Part shown: piece after piece, positions 27,190 to 36,768 of the stretch | Layout: the number at the start of each line of letters is the position of its first letter | Position numbering within the stretch: the stretch's first letter is position 1 | NCBI RefSeq assembly: GCF_000685275.1 | Contig: NZ_ARYK01000002.1 | Location: 186,001-250,000 of the forward strand | Direction of reading: 5' to 3' | DNA: 64,000 nucleotides | Source of the DNA: Hyphomonas johnsonii MHS-2 | GTDB lineage: Bacteria; Pseudomonadota; Alphaproteobacteria; Caulobacterales; Hyphomonadaceae | The notes under the pieces: generated by a model | What the model saw: the letters and a program-made list of their open reading frames with translations, nothing else | Database searches by the model: none | Told to the model about the DNA's origin: nothing | Made by a program: the position numbers and the translations under genes

Positions 27190-27577
27190 CCGGATCGGGG
27201 CACGGAAGAGGCGATTCCCAAGCGAACCGCTTCCGTCAGACCCGCCCAGACCGGCGCGAACAAATATGTGCGTGTCCAAAATTATTATGTCCGCATAAAA
27301 ACCATCGGCTAGGTTTGCCCGAGTGCGCCAACGTGCAGTAGTCGGCACAGCCGCAGCAATACTCTCCCTGAAGGCGATGTGGACGAAATGTCACAGAACC
27401 TGTCGGGGGAACAACCTTAGCCCGAATTACCTATTGCTTCACCGCAATTATTGGGGTTAACTTCTCGTTAAGGGCATCGGTCGTGTCAATTGATCGCGAC
27501 GTGGGTTTCAACTTGGAAGTGCTCTAAAACAGAAGTTTGATGAGTTTCAGCGAATGCTGAACAGCAAGGGACAGAAC
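27190..27577. other. Intergenic region upstream of pilin gene, no recognised element
   Basis: These 388 bases separate the xylan locus from the pilus locus. The right half is more AT-rich than the surroundings (around 27420-27540) and probably carries the pilin promoter. I could not fix a -35/-10 pair, a terminator with a T-run, or an operator copy here. Confidence 0.5.
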
Positions 27578-28168
27578 ATGAAAAAGGTACTCTTGGTATC
27601 AGCGGCTCTCCTCATGGCGCCGCTTTTCGCATCAGCCGAGTCGACGGACGAGGCGACGATCAATCTCGCGGGCAATGTCGAGCAGATTTGCACCGTTATT
27701 CCGTGGACCGGCGTGGCAGGCGCGAATGGTGGCGCGGCAAACCGCACGTACACGGTGTCCGGCGACACAGTGACATTCGACTGGGATTTCCTTATCAACA
27801 ACACGGACGATCCGGGCCTTGCAACGATCGGCCAGACCAGTCAGGCATTCTTCAGCATCGCATTCGACACGTTCTGCAACGACAACTTTACGTGGACGAC
27901 GTCTTTCACCAATGGCGGCATGTTGAACACTGAACCGGCCCCTGCCGGCTTCACGAACAATCTCGGCTTCAACGTCACCATCAAGCAGATCGGTACCGGC
28001 GGTCAAGGATCTATCGGTGGCAGCGCGGCTTCCGGCGACAAGATCTATGCGAGCCCCGCATTCATTGGCCGCTCGCAAATCGACTTCAACGTGGTCCCGA
28101 GCACGACTCCTCCAATCGCTGGTGACTACGCAGAGACGGTGACACTGACGTTTGCTGCAGACACCTGA
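27578..28168 (+). CDS. Major pilin-like secreted protein of chaperone-usher locus
   Basis: This 196-residue protein has a signal peptide ending at ASA (about residue 20) and a beta-rich mature part. It starts with ATINLAGNVEQICTV, contains a second cysteine in FDTFCNDN, and ends with the alternating strand YAETVTLTFAADT. The pattern fits a pilin or spore-coat-U-like subunit of a chaperone-usher system, supported by the chaperone and usher genes directly downstream. ATG 27578 with AAGGGA is preferred to ATG 27554. A terminator follows, so the subunit can be made in excess over the assembly proteins. Confidence 0.68.
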   Translation: MKKVLLVSAALLMAPLFASAESTDEATINLAGNVEQICTVIPWTGVAGANGGAANRTYTVSGDTVTFDWDFLINNTDDPGLATIGQTSQAFFSIAFDTFCNDNFTWTTSFTNGGMLNTEPAPAGFTNNLGFNVTIKQIGTGGQGSIGGSAASGDKIYASPAFIGRSQIDFNVVPSTTPPIAGDYAETVTLTFAADT

Positions 28169-28187
28169 TCTGATTTCGCATTGAGGA

Positions 28188-28218
28188 AGAGCGCGCAGAA
28201 ACAATGCGCGCTCTTTTT
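28188..28218 (+). terminator. Intrinsic terminator after pilin gene
   Basis: A perfect 10-base stem (AGAGCGCGCA with TGCGCGCTCT) and a seven-base loop are followed by TTTT. It sits between the pilin and the chaperone gene and probably reduces read-through, as is common when the pilin is the abundant product. Confidence 0.85.
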
Positions 28219-28340
28219 CGTCCTGGGACCGGACACGCGATTGGCGTAGCGCTTTTCGCTGGCAGACCCCCGGGTGTACTGTTGGAGACACCAAGCCCTT
28301 CCGGGAAAGGGCGAGTGAAGTAGAGTGGGGTTAATCGCCA

Positions 28341-29060
28341 ATGCGCACCTTGATTGCAGCATTTGCTCTGACTGCGACGTTCCTTGTGTTCGGTTGTGCA
28401 GCGCATGCCAGTTTGCGGGTCAATCCGCTGATCATCGAACTCAGCCCCGATTCACAGAATACGTCTTCTGTCGTTGAAATCACGAACGTCACCGACAAGG
28501 ATATCCCGCTCGAGATCAGTGTGGTCCAGCGCACCGTGGTCGATAGCGCAGAAGTCGATGTCCCGGCCGACGACGACTTTGTGATCTTTCCGCCCCAGTT
28601 GATCCTGCCGGCTGGCGAAACCCAGGTGCTACGCCTGCAGTGGCTGGGCACAAATGTCTCAGGCATGTCCGAATCCTTCTATGTCCGCGTCACGCAGATT
28701 CCGGCCGAACTCGATCCCGGCAAGAGCGGCGTTCGCATCAGCTACCAGTTCGGCATATCGGTCCATGTGACGCCGAGGGGAGTGAGTGCAGACCTGCAGG
28801 CCGTGTCGCTTGTCCCGGTCGCCAAGGACGGCGTTCAGGGCTTTGAACTCACGGTTCGAAACAATGGCACCAAATACGCGCGGTTGTCGGAACATGACAT
28901 CCGTATCGGATCAGGCATCGACCTGTCCCGCGAAGAAGTTCGCGAAACCATCGGTACGGGCTTCTTGCTGCCGGGTCAGGAGCGGGTCTTCTTCATTCCG
29001 CACGAAGGAGAGATCCCCGACGATCTAACAGCGGACCTCGTGTATCGTGGCGCGCTCTAG
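28341..29060 (+). CDS. PapD-type periplasmic pilus chaperone
   Basis: This 239-residue protein has a signal peptide (to about Ala23) and the two immunoglobulin-like domains of pilus chaperones. Domain 1 starts SLRVNPLIIELSP, followed by the typical VVEITNVTDKDIPLEISV and FPPQLILPAGETQVLRLQW with the G1-like strand FYVRVTQIP. Domain 2 carries FELTVRNNGTKYARLSE. It should hold pilin subunits in the periplasm and deliver them to the usher encoded next. Its end overlaps the usher start by 14 bases. Confidence 0.88.
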   Translation: MRTLIAAFALTATFLVFGCAAHASLRVNPLIIELSPDSQNTSSVVEITNVTDKDIPLEISVVQRTVVDSAEVDVPADDDFVIFPPQLILPAGETQVLRLQWLGTNVSGMSESFYVRVTQIPAELDPGKSGVRISYQFGISVHVTPRGVSADLQAVSLVPVAKDGVQGFELTVRNNGTKYARLSEHDIRIGSGIDLSREEVRETIGTGFLLPGQERVFFIPHEGEIPDDLTADLVYRGAL

Positions 29061-31509
29061 TTTCACGCTAAAGCAAACACTTTATCTAACGGCAGCAACC
29101 TTTGCTGTACTCGCGCCTGCCAGGACTGCAGTCGCCCAAGCCGAGTTCGGCACACGCTATTCGCAGCTCACCGTTCCGGTCCTCGACGGCGATATACCCA
29201 TCGGCGTCCTCGATGCGCAGGTTGCGGCAGATGGCCAGTACAAGGTGCCTTCGAAGTCCCTGCTTTCGGTCATCGGGGCCGTGTATTCGAAGGAAGAACT
29301 CGCCAAGCTCGAAGCCCGCCTCGATCCCGTCGCAGAACTGACGTCCCAATCGGTGAGCGAGTTCGGCCTCGCGATGCGCTTCGACAGCCAGCGCGTTGTC
29401 TTCGTCCTCGACCTGCCGGTGGAGAACCGCGACAGGATCGCGCTGGAAATCTCCAAGCCTGGCACCGCGCCTGAGCCGTCCAGCTACCGCCAGGAGCCTG
29501 AAGCAGCCAGCGGCTATCTCAATGTCAATTTCAATATCGAGAATGACGCCAACCGCATCGGCGAGGAAACACGTGCCTTTGGTACGCTGGACAGTTCCGT
29601 CTCGATCGCGGGATTCGTCCTGGAAAACGCGGCACTTTACGAGTTCGGTTCGTCTGATGTCGACCGCATCGCCCGGCAGGGCACACGCCTCACCCGGGAC
29701 TTCGCAGACCACGGCATTCGCGTGTCGGTCGGGGATGTCTTTTCGAGCCCGTTCGGATTCAATGAATCAGAGGACATTCTCGGCTTTTCGGCGTTCAAGA
29801 ATGTCGACGTCTTCAATCCATTCGTTCTAACCCGCCCGACAGGATCCCAGTCCTTCACCATCTCGCAAGCGTCGGATGTCGAAATCTATGTGAACGGCGC
29901 CCTCCTGCAGCAGAGCCGCCTTGCTGCAGGCAATTATGATCTGAGCAATTTCCCGCTGGTCGATGGCGCAAACGATGTGCGCATCGAAGTGCGCAGCGAC
30001 ACCGGTGAGGTCCAGGTCCTGGATTTCACCAATTTCTTTGACTCTGATCTGCTAGCAAAGGGTGTCAGCCAGTGGGAGGTCAATCTGGGGATCGAGGCGG
30101 AGCGCACCGATTCCGGAATTCGCTACGCCAATGACAGGCCGGTTGCGACCGCCACGTACCGGCGTGGCATTTCCAATACCATGACTCTTGGCGTCACGAC
30201 CCGCGTGACGGATTCGAGTTCGAACCTGGGCGGCCAGGTGATTACCGCAACCGCCGTGGCGAACATTTCGGCAGATATCGCCGCAAGTTATGCGAACAAC
30301 ACGTCCGGCATGGCGGTCAATTTCAGCGTCCAGCCCCGCCTTCCGGACAGTTGGCAAAAGGCCGGCCAGTCCGTTGATGCCTTCTTCGAATACGCCACGC
30401 GAGACTTCGCCATTTCCGAACAGGACCGGTTCAATCGGAAAATGCGGGCGGGCCTGCGCTACAATCGCTTCCTGTTCGACGGAAAAATGCCCATCTCGGC
30501 CACCGTGGCCTACACATCGGTGTACGGAATCGAGGGCGAGAGCATCGATGCGTCCCTCGGCATCGGCTACCGTCTGACCGATGACCTGACGCTGAGGGCA
30601 ACACCGAGCTATCGCAGGAGCTTTGGCGGGCAGGACGAGGCGGCGCTGCGCCTGGCACTGACGAAAACGCTCGGGCGGAGGAACCGGGCCCGCGGCACCC
30701 ATGACACGCGCAACAACCGCACGATTGCCGAGTATGATTACCGGTCGCAATATGGCGGGATCGGGACGCTGGGTGCCAATGTCGTAGCCAGCCGGTCAGA
30801 CCTCGAGCCTGAAACGCTGTCCACGTCGGTGGACTACATTGCCAACCGGTTTGACGTGAACGCCGGCTATACGCACAATTTCAGTGGCGAAAGCGCGTCC
30901 GAGGTTGGCCGCCTGCGCGCCGGCGTGTCCACCGCGATTGCCTTTGCCGGTTCGGATGTCGCGATCGGTCGGCCGGTACGGGACGCGTTCGCGATCATCG
31001 GGCCACACGAATCCCTGAAGGGCAAGACCGTCATCGTGAGCCCCGGTACCGGCGACGTCGGTGACCGCGCCCGGTCCGGCAGCCTCGGGCCGGCATTGGT
31101 CGGCGATCTTGGTTCCTATTCCCTGTCTCGAATGACCTATGATGTGCCCGGCATTCCACCTGGATACGACCTCGGGGCAGGCCTGTTCGAAGTGTTTCCG
31201 CCCCATCGCGGCGGTTACGACCTGACTGTGGGCAGCAACCGGCGCGCGTCGTCGATCGGCTTCGTCGAAATGCCTGATGGAACACCGCTCAGCTACGGCG
31301 TCGGCACGGCGACGTCAAAGACCGACAAGGGGTTCGAGCCGCAGACCATCTTCACCAACCGGGCCGGCCGTTTTGGTGTCCTCAAGATGGTGCCCGGAAA
31401 CACCTATGATGTGGTATTCTCGGAAGTGGGAATCGCGTTGGAGATCGTCATCCCGGAAGATGTCGAAGGGTATGTGGACGTTGGAACGCTGAAGGGGAAA
31501 CCGCAATGA
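29047..31509 (+). CDS. Outer-membrane pilus usher
   Basis: This 820-residue protein has a signal peptide (to about residue 30) and the layout of a fimbrial usher. The translocation pore region shows SFTISQASDVEIYVNGALLQ and LAAGNYDLSNFPLVDGANDV, which are typical of the usher mid-domain. The C-terminal part (about 650-800) looks like the plug-free carboxy domains, with RFGVLKMVPGNTYDVVF. It starts at GTG 29047 inside the chaperone gene, so translation is probably coupled. It should assemble the pilin at the outer membrane. Length and sequence suggest the archaic or alternative usher branch, but this is not certain. Confidence 0.88.
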   Translation: MARSSFTLKQTLYLTAATFAVLAPARTAVAQAEFGTRYSQLTVPVLDGDIPIGVLDAQVAADGQYKVPSKSLLSVIGAVYSKEELAKLEARLDPVAELTSQSVSEFGLAMRFDSQRVVFVLDLPVENRDRIALEISKPGTAPEPSSYRQEPEAASGYLNVNFNIENDANRIGEETRAFGTLDSSVSIAGFVLENAALYEFGSSDVDRIARQGTRLTRDFADHGIRVSVGDVFSSPFGFNESEDILGFSAFKNVDVFNPFVLTRPTGSQSFTISQASDVEIYVNGALLQQSRLAAGNYDLSNFPLVDGANDVRIEVRSDTGEVQVLDFTNFFDSDLLAKGVSQWEVNLGIEAERTDSGIRYANDRPVATATYRRGISNTMTLGVTTRVTDSSSNLGGQVITATAVANISADIAASYANNTSGMAVNFSVQPRLPDSWQKAGQSVDAFFEYATRDFAISEQDRFNRKMRAGLRYNRFLFDGKMPISATVAYTSVYGIEGESIDASLGIGYRLTDDLTLRATPSYRRSFGGQDEAALRLALTKTLGRRNRARGTHDTRNNRTIAEYDYRSQYGGIGTLGANVVASRSDLEPETLSTSVDYIANRFDVNAGYTHNFSGESASEVGRLRAGVSTAIAFAGSDVAIGRPVRDAFAIIGPHESLKGKTVIVSPGTGDVGDRARSGSLGPALVGDLGSYSLSRMTYDVPGIPPGYDLGAGLFEVFPPHRGGYDLTVGSNRRASSIGFVEMPDGTPLSYGVGTATSKTDKGFEPQTIFTNRAGRFGVLKMVPGNTYDVVFSEVGIALEIVIPEDVEGYVDVGTLKGKPQ

Positions 31510-32435
31510 GACTTTTGACACGATTGAGCGTCATGATGGCGGCGGGCGCACTACTGGCCGGTACGGCCATTGCCGAATGCGATGTCGACCTGTCAGCGCC
31601 ATCGCAGGTCTGGTTTTCAGGGGAGTCGAATGGGTATGACGGCCTTGATTCCACCCGTTTCGAAACCCGGTTTTCCGTACAGCTGACAAACAAGTCTGAC
31701 GGTCCCTGCAGGGGGCGGCTGTCATTCCAGCACCCGACCGGACAAGCTGGCCTTGAACTGGACGGCAACGAACTGGCCTACAGCCTCAGCCAGTCGAACA
31801 GCCGCACGAGCGTGCTCGACATCGAAACGAACAATACCGCGCCCGCGAATGCGATCCCCATCTTCCTCGGCCCAAACCAGCGGGCATCGAGATCGTTTTC
31901 CCTGTCGATTCCACCTCGCCAGTTGCGTCCGTCCGGCGTGTATACCGAGGCCGTGCTTGTCCGTCTCTTCGACGATGAGACCAATGAATCGGTCGCTGAA
32001 ACCACTGCCCTGCTGGCCGCAAATGTCCGCCCGCAGGCGTCGATCCTGGTCTATGATGGCCCACTCGCGCGCGGCGCCATCACGAGCGGCGGATCACAGC
32101 ACAGGATCGTCGATCTCGGCAACCTGGAGGAAGGCGACGAAGCGTCCGTCAATCTGCTGGTTCAATCAAATGACGGCTTTGATGTGATCGTCAATTCGCA
32201 CAATGCGGGCTACCTCGTGCACGACGTCTTCGGTGCGGACCAACGGATCGCCTATTCGGCATTCCTGGACCGGCATGCGCTGCACCTGTCAGGCGGAGAC
32301 ATACGGATCGCAGGCAAGGGGCCGACAGCGATCTCCGGTTCGGTCATGAATTTCAGGGTCCGGATCGGCAAGGTCGGCACCGCCCGCGCAGGGCGGTACG
32401 AAGACCTGATCACGATCTCGGTACTTCCCGACTAG
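31506..32435 (+). CDS. Two-domain tip adhesin or pilus-associated protein
   Basis: This 309-residue exported protein (signal to TAIA, about residue 23) overlaps the usher by ATGA. The mature part is beta-rich and appears to have two halves: residues 24-165, starting CDVDLSAPSQVWF, and residues 165-309, starting QASILVYDG and ending with the pilin-like strand YEDLITISVLPD. Position after the usher and a two-domain layout fit a tip adhesin of archaic chaperone-usher pili, but no firm family is recognised. It could also be a minor structural subunit. Confidence 0.55.
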   Translation: MRLLTRLSVMMAAGALLAGTAIAECDVDLSAPSQVWFSGESNGYDGLDSTRFETRFSVQLTNKSDGPCRGRLSFQHPTGQAGLELDGNELAYSLSQSNSRTSVLDIETNNTAPANAIPIFLGPNQRASRSFSLSIPPRQLRPSGVYTEAVLVRLFDDETNESVAETTALLAANVRPQASILVYDGPLARGAITSGGSQHRIVDLGNLEEGDEASVNLLVQSNDGFDVIVNSHNAGYLVHDVFGADQRIAYSAFLDRHALHLSGGDIRIAGKGPTAISGSVMNFRVRIGKVGTARAGRYEDLITISVLPD

Positions 32436-32438
32436 GAT

Positions 32439-32840
32439 TCAGTCCATCGGGCGGAGTTCGAAGACGACGTTCACGGCGCTCGTCATCGCGCCGCCGTCCT
32501 GTCGAATCTCGATTATTTCACTAGTCTTGACTGCCGACGCATAGCGAGAAAGTTCCGTGAACTCGCCGGAAACCAGGGGCACGATCCTGCCGGGCAAGAC
32601 TGCGCTGTACGCAGCATCGACATCGGCATCAATGCGCAAAGCCAGGACGGACCCGACCGTATCATTGCAGAATACATCGACCGAAAAAGCCTGACCGTTC
32701 GCCATATTGCCCTGCCCGAATCCGGTACGCGCTTCGCAGACCGGGGCGACAACCCCCTGCAGGGCGAGGGATGCAGCCCTGGCCGGGTTCATGTGGGGGG
32801 CGGCAAGGACCGCCATAAGCAAGATCAGCGCGGTCCGCAT
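32439..32840 (-). CDS. Minor pilin-like secreted protein
   Basis: This 133-residue protein is convergent with the pilus operon. ATG 32840 follows GGAGGGCC; the longer ATG at 32906 would spoil the signal peptide. After the signal (ends ARA) the mature part begins SLALQGVVAPVCEA, which parallels INLAGNVEQICTV of the pilin at 27578, and a second cysteine follows in DVFCNDT just as in the pilin (FCNDN). It ends in an alternating strand VNVVFELRP. It is likely a second pilin or tip subunit on its own promoter. Confidence 0.55.
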   Translation of the reverse strand: MRTALILLMAVLAAPHMNPARAASLALQGVVAPVCEARTGFGQGNMANGQAFSVDVFCNDTVGSVLALRIDADVDAAYSAVLPGRIVPLVSGEFTELSRYASAVKTSEIIEIRQDGGAMTSAVNVVFELRPMD

Positions 32841-33085
32841 ATTGGCCCTCCAAAACGTCCGGAGCCCTGATAATGAGGGCGAACACTTAAGATTTGGTTG
32901 GTCCAAACAGGTTGTTTGTGTCGCGGTAGGGCCTGGGGCCCTCGTCAGCCGTAGTGCCGGATCCGGAACCTGCAGGTTCGCTCAATACAGTCGAAAAGTT
33001 TGACAGCGACCGCCAAGTGAAATTGTCTGATGGTCGTTTTCCTGATCGGCCTATCCCGCCGACCCCATCAGCCTGTGAGCGCAGC

Positions 33086-33442
33086 ATGCCCGGTGACATC
33101 AATCTCAGCATTCGGGTCGACTTTCCGGGGGGCGGGCGATTTGGCCCGGGCAAGGCGTCCGTTCTGGAGGCGATAGACAAGACGGGGTCAATTTCCGCGG
33201 CTGCCCAGCTGCTCGGCATGTCCTATCCCCGTGCGCTGAAACTCATCGAACAGATGAATGCGCAGTTCCCGTCACCCCTGCTGATCAAGCAGCATGGCGG
33301 GATCGAGCGCGGAGGCTCGCATCTGACGGATACCGGTCACCGCGTCCTGACTGCCTACCGTGCCCTTTGCGCGCAGGCGCAGGACGCCACCGAGGAGTCG
33401 TTCAAGACATTCCGGGCCCTGCTGACGAACCAGGGTGACTAG
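33086..33442 (+). CDS. ModE-type winged-helix regulator (N-terminal domain only)
   Basis: This 118-residue protein has the winged-helix domain of molybdate regulators: FGPGKASVLEAIDKTGSISA, AAQLLGMSYPRALKLIEQMN and GGSHLTDTGHRVL. It lacks the C-terminal molybdate-binding TOBE domains of full ModE. ATG 33086 is chosen because the longer frame from 32954 adds a proline-rich, unlikely N-terminus; the ribosome site is weak in both cases. It stands at the head of the molybdenum cofactor genes on the same strand, 32 bases before xdhC, and probably regulates them. Confidence 0.72.
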   Translation: MPGDINLSIRVDFPGGGRFGPGKASVLEAIDKTGSISAAAQLLGMSYPRALKLIEQMNAQFPSPLLIKQHGGIERGGSHLTDTGHRVLTAYRALCAQAQDATEESFKTFRALLTNQGD

Positions 33443-33474
33443 CCCCGATATCAATTGTGCTTTAGAACGACAAA

Positions 33475-34431
33475 ATGACTTCGTTCGCACCTGCGCTGAC
33501 ATGTGAGCATCCGCTCGACGTCGTTGAAGCGGCCCTCCGCCTCAGCGAACAGGGCGAGGCCATTGCGCTGGTCTTTCTGACCGGCACCCAGGGCGGCGCC
33601 GTGCGCGCTGCCGGGGCGATAATGGCCGTCTCGTCCGCCGGCCAGACCGCCGGCTACCTGTCCGGTGGGTGTATCGACGCCGACGTGGCCCTCAATGCGA
33701 CCGAGGCCCTGCAGGACGGCCAGCTGCGCCGCCTTCGTTACGGCGAGGGATCGCCGTTTGTTGACATCCGGCTGCCCTGCGGCGGAGGACTCGATATCCT
33801 GATCGTTCCGAATGTTCCACGGACCGCGCTTGAAACCCTGGCGGGCGTGCTGATGCGGCGCGACATGCTCCACCTTGGTGTGTCGGAATCCGGAGAGCTG
33901 GTAACGGGGCGCACAGGCCGGCCAGACCTGCAATTTCGCACGGTCTATCGTCCGAATCTCGCCTTGCGAATCGCAGGCCGCGGTGCCGATTGCCTTGCCT
34001 TGGCCAGACTGAGCGCGGCAAGCGGATTTGACGTGACATTGCAGCTGATAGACGACGCGGATATTGCCGCCGCCCGACCGACAGGCATCGCTACCATCCA
34101 GCAGCTGACCTCGCCAGCTGCCCTTCCGGCCAATCGGGACGATGCGGCAACCGCATTCGTATTGATGTTCCACGATCTCGATTGGGAAACCAGGCTTGTC
34201 CGGCAGGCTCTTGGCGGCCCTGCTTTCTACATCGGCGCGGTAGGCAGCCGGAACGCCCACGCACGCCGCTGTGAAGCGCTGAGGCAGGCCGGCGTCACAC
34301 AGCGCGACATTGACCGCGTGAGCGGGCCGGTCGGACTGGTCCCGTCAATGCGCGATGCCTCGATGCTTGCCGTCTCGACGCTCGCCGAAATTATTGGCGC
34401 ATATCATCAAGAGGCATTGGCCGATGCCTGA
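33475..34431 (+). CDS. xdhC: XdhC/CoxI-family molybdenum cofactor insertion factor
   Basis: This 318-residue protein resembles XdhC, which binds molybdenum cofactor, supports its sulfuration and delivers it to xanthine-dehydrogenase-type enzymes. The N-terminal part has GQTAGYLSGGCIDADVAL and RLPCGGGLDILI, and the C-terminal Rossmann-like part has FYIGAVGSRNAHARR. It therefore implies that a molybdenum hydroxylase exists elsewhere in the genome. It overlaps the following mocA-like gene by eight bases. Confidence 0.86.
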   Translation: MTSFAPALTCEHPLDVVEAALRLSEQGEAIALVFLTGTQGGAVRAAGAIMAVSSAGQTAGYLSGGCIDADVALNATEALQDGQLRRLRYGEGSPFVDIRLPCGGGLDILIVPNVPRTALETLAGVLMRRDMLHLGVSESGELVTGRTGRPDLQFRTVYRPNLALRIAGRGADCLALARLSAASGFDVTLQLIDDADIAAARPTGIATIQQLTSPAALPANRDDAATAFVLMFHDLDWETRLVRQALGGPAFYIGAVGSRNAHARRCEALRQAGVTQRDIDRVSGPVGLVPSMRDASMLAVSTLAEIIGAYHQEALADA

Positions 34432-35023
34432 CCAGATCGCGATTCTGCTGCTGGCGAGCGGACTGTCCCAGCGGTTCGGGGATGGTGACAAACTGCTCGC
34501 AATACTCGGCAGGCAATCCGTTCTGGCGCGAGCGGCACAGGCGGTGCCGCCGCATCATGCGGGAGCCCGATTCGCCGTCGTCGGCGAAGACCAGGACGAC
34601 AGGACGCGGGTGCTTAAGGCGCTCGGGTATCATGTCGTGCCAAACCCGACCCCGGAGGCGGGCCAGGGCAACTCTCTTTCGATCGGTATCCGCCATGTCC
34701 GGGACCATACGGACGCGGACGCGGTGCTGGTCCTTCTTGGCGACATGCCGTTTGTCACTGGTACACACGTCTCAGCTCTGATGCAGGGGCTTGATGCGGG
34801 CGCCACGGCCGTCATGTCGGAGACGGACGGTGTCCTGTTGCCGCCGGCCGCGTTCCGTCGCCAGCACTTTGATGATCTGGGCCGGATCACCGGGGACTCG
34901 GGTGCCCGGAAGCTGTTCGAACGCCTGCACGCCACGCGGACGGTCATCGCCGATCGCGGCGTGTTGCTTGACATTGATCGTGTCGAAGACCTGACTTTCG
35001 CAGAGGATATCCTGAATGGCTGA
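34424..35023 (+). CDS. mocA: MocA/MobA-like molybdopterin nucleotidyltransferase
   Basis: This 199-residue protein is an NTP-transferase of the MobA/MocA group, which adds CMP or GMP to molybdopterin. It has [20 protein letters not shown] at the nucleotide loop (with serine and leucine replacing part of the usual glycine run), [18 protein letters not shown] and [13 protein letters not shown] 34424 inside xdhC is chosen. The XdhC partner suggests the cytidine form made for xanthine-oxidase-family enzymes, so mocA is the likelier name. Confidence 0.78.
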   Translation: MPDQIAILLLASGLSQRFGDGDKLLAILGRQSVLARAAQAVPPHHAGARFAVVGEDQDDRTRVLKALGYHVVPNPTPEAGQGNSLSIGIRHVRDHTDADAVLVLLGDMPFVTGTHVSALMQGLDAGATAVMSETDGVLLPPAAFRRQHFDDLGRITGDSGARKLFERLHATRTVIADRGVLLDIDRVEDLTFAEDILNG

Positions 35024-36047
35024 CGGCACGCCCACGATGAACACCCTGCCCCTGGTCGACCGCTACGGGCGACAGGTGACATACTTGCGCATGTCGGTGA
35101 CCGACCGCTGTGACCTGCGCTGCTCGTATTGCATGTCCGAGAAGATGACCTTCCTGCCGAAGGCCGAACTCCTCTCATTCGATGAACTGGACCAGGTCGC
35201 CACGGCGTTCGTGCGCCGGGGCGTAACGAAACTGCGACTGACTGGTGGCGAACCGCTTGTCCGAAAGGATTTCGCTGACCTGGTGGCGCGCCTCGGCCGC
35301 CATCTGGGGGCCGGCCTGGAAGAATTGACGCTGACCACGAACGGGACGCTTCTGGAGGGACATGCCGACGGACTGGTGCGGGCCGGCGTTCGCAGAATCA
35401 ACGTGTCGCTCGATTCGCTGGCCCCGGACCGGTTCGCCGAAATCACGCGGCGCGGTCAGCTGGCGAAAGTGCTCGCCGGAATCGACGCTGCGCTGGACGC
35501 CGGCCTGAAAGTCAAGATCAACACGGTGGCCCTGAAGCACCAGAACGCCGACGAAATCCCCAGCATGGTGGAATGGGCACACGGGCGCGGCATGGACATG
35601 ACCCTGATCGAGGTGATGCCACTGGGTGAAACTGGTGAAGACCGCGTCGACCAGTACATTCCGTTGCCAATGATCCGGGACAGGCTGGAAGCCCGCTGGT
35701 CGCTCGTCGACGAGCCCCATATCAGCCCAAACGCCGGGCCATCGCGGTATGCGCGCGTGCAGGAAACTGGCGGTCGACTGGGTTTCATCACGCCGCTGAC
35801 CAATAATTTCTGTGCCGGGTGCAATCGCGTGCGGGTAACCTGCACGGGCCGTGTCTACATGTGTCTCGGCCAGGACGACCATGTTGATCTAAGAGCGGCG
35901 CTGCGCGATATGCCCGACCCCGTCGCTGCGCTGGATGCGGCCCTCGACCGGGCGCTGTTGGCCAAACCCGAGAAACATGATTTCGAGATCAAGCGGCGCG
36001 GCACAGCCCCTGCCCTGCCCCGGCACATGTCGATGACGGGGGGCTGA
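35016..36047 (+). CDS. moaA: GTP 3',8-cyclase (radical SAM)
   Basis: This 343-residue enzyme starts molybdenum cofactor synthesis from GTP. It has the radical-SAM cluster CDLRCSYC (Cys32, 36, 39), the SAM motif TGGEPLVR, and the second [4Fe-4S] site with Cys266, Cys269 and Cys283 in [14 protein letters not shown]. The chain ends in the two glycines that MoaA needs (SMTGG). It overlaps mocA by eight bases. An alternative ATG at 35037 is less well placed relative to the coupled stop. Confidence 0.95.
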   Translation: MADGTPTMNTLPLVDRYGRQVTYLRMSVTDRCDLRCSYCMSEKMTFLPKAELLSFDELDQVATAFVRRGVTKLRLTGGEPLVRKDFADLVARLGRHLGAGLEELTLTTNGTLLEGHADGLVRAGVRRINVSLDSLAPDRFAEITRRGQLAKVLAGIDAALDAGLKVKINTVALKHQNADEIPSMVEWAHGRGMDMTLIEVMPLGETGEDRVDQYIPLPMIRDRLEARWSLVDEPHISPNAGPSRYARVQETGGRLGFITPLTNNFCAGCNRVRVTCTGRVYMCLGQDDHVDLRAALRDMPDPVAALDAALDRALLAKPEKHDFEIKRRGTAPALPRHMSMTGG

Positions 36048-36050
36048 TCC

Positions 36051-36299
36051 ATGGCGACGCTGTTCTATTTGGGCCGCCTCATGGATGCTCTGGGCACCGG
36101 CACGGAGACACTCGCAATACCGCCGGGCGTCAACGATACAGCGGCGCTGCGCACCTGGCTGGATGCGGAACGCCAGTTGGGCGGCATCCTCACCGAACCA
36201 ACCGTTCGCCTTGCGATCAATGATGTCATCGTATCAGAACCCTGCGCGATATCCGATACAGACGAGATCGCGTTCCTGCCGCCCGTCGGGGGAGGCTGA
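36051..36299 (+). CDS. moaD: Molybdopterin synthase small subunit MoaD
   Basis: This 82-residue ubiquitin-like protein ends in AFLPPVGGG, whose final glycines carry the thiocarboxylate sulfur for molybdopterin. LAINDVIVSEPCAISDTDEI is family-typical. It lies three bases after moaA and seven bases before moaE. Confidence 0.93.
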   Translation: MATLFYLGRLMDALGTGTETLAIPPGVNDTAALRTWLDAERQLGGILTEPTVRLAINDVIVSEPCAISDTDEIAFLPPVGGG

Positions 36300-36306
36300 G
36301 GCATCC

Positions 36307-36765
36307 ATGGTTTCCCTGCTGGACCACGCCTTTGATGCCACTGACGCCCTGCGCGCTTTTGAAAAGCGAGCGGCCGGAGCGGGCGCAATCGTGAGCTTTA
36401 CGGGCCTGGTGCGCGACACGGGCAAATTCGGAGAAGTGATGACGCTGCACCTTCAGGCCTATTCCCCGTTGACCGAGCGCGGCATTGCTGCCGCCGTCGC
36501 CGAAGCGGAGGCGCGCTGGCCCCTCACCGCAACGTCGGTGATTCACCGCATCGGCGACATGGCGCCGGCAGAACCCATTGTGTTTGTTGCGACGGCCTCA
36601 GCGCACAGACGTGCTGCTTTCGAGGCCGCCGACTTCCTGATGGACTACCTGAAGACCGAAGCGGTTTTCTGGAAGAAGGAGACAACCGCGTCGGGCGACC
36701 ACTGGATCGAACCGCGCAACGAAGACTATTCAGATCGTGACCGCTGGTCGAAAACAGGAAGCTGA
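36307..36765 (+). CDS. moaE: Molybdopterin synthase large subunit MoaE
   Basis: This 152-residue protein is the catalytic partner of MoaD. It shows GAIVSFTGLVRDTGK, ASAHRRAAFEAADFLMD and the active lysine region LKTEAVFWKKE near residues 120-130. The short spacing to moaD sets ATG 36307; an overlapping frame that starts at 36085 inside moaD is not a real extension. Confidence 0.94.
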   Translation: MVSLLDHAFDATDALRAFEKRAAGAGAIVSFTGLVRDTGKFGEVMTLHLQAYSPLTERGIAAAVAEAEARWPLTATSVIHRIGDMAPAEPIVFVATASAHRRAAFEAADFLMDYLKTEAVFWKKETTASGDHWIEPRNEDYSDRDRWSKTGS

Positions 36766-36768
36766 ACA

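Noticed and set aside
36085..36306. Upstream extension of moaE from ATG 36085
   Set aside because: It would overlap nearly all of moaD in another frame; MoaE homologues start near 36307.
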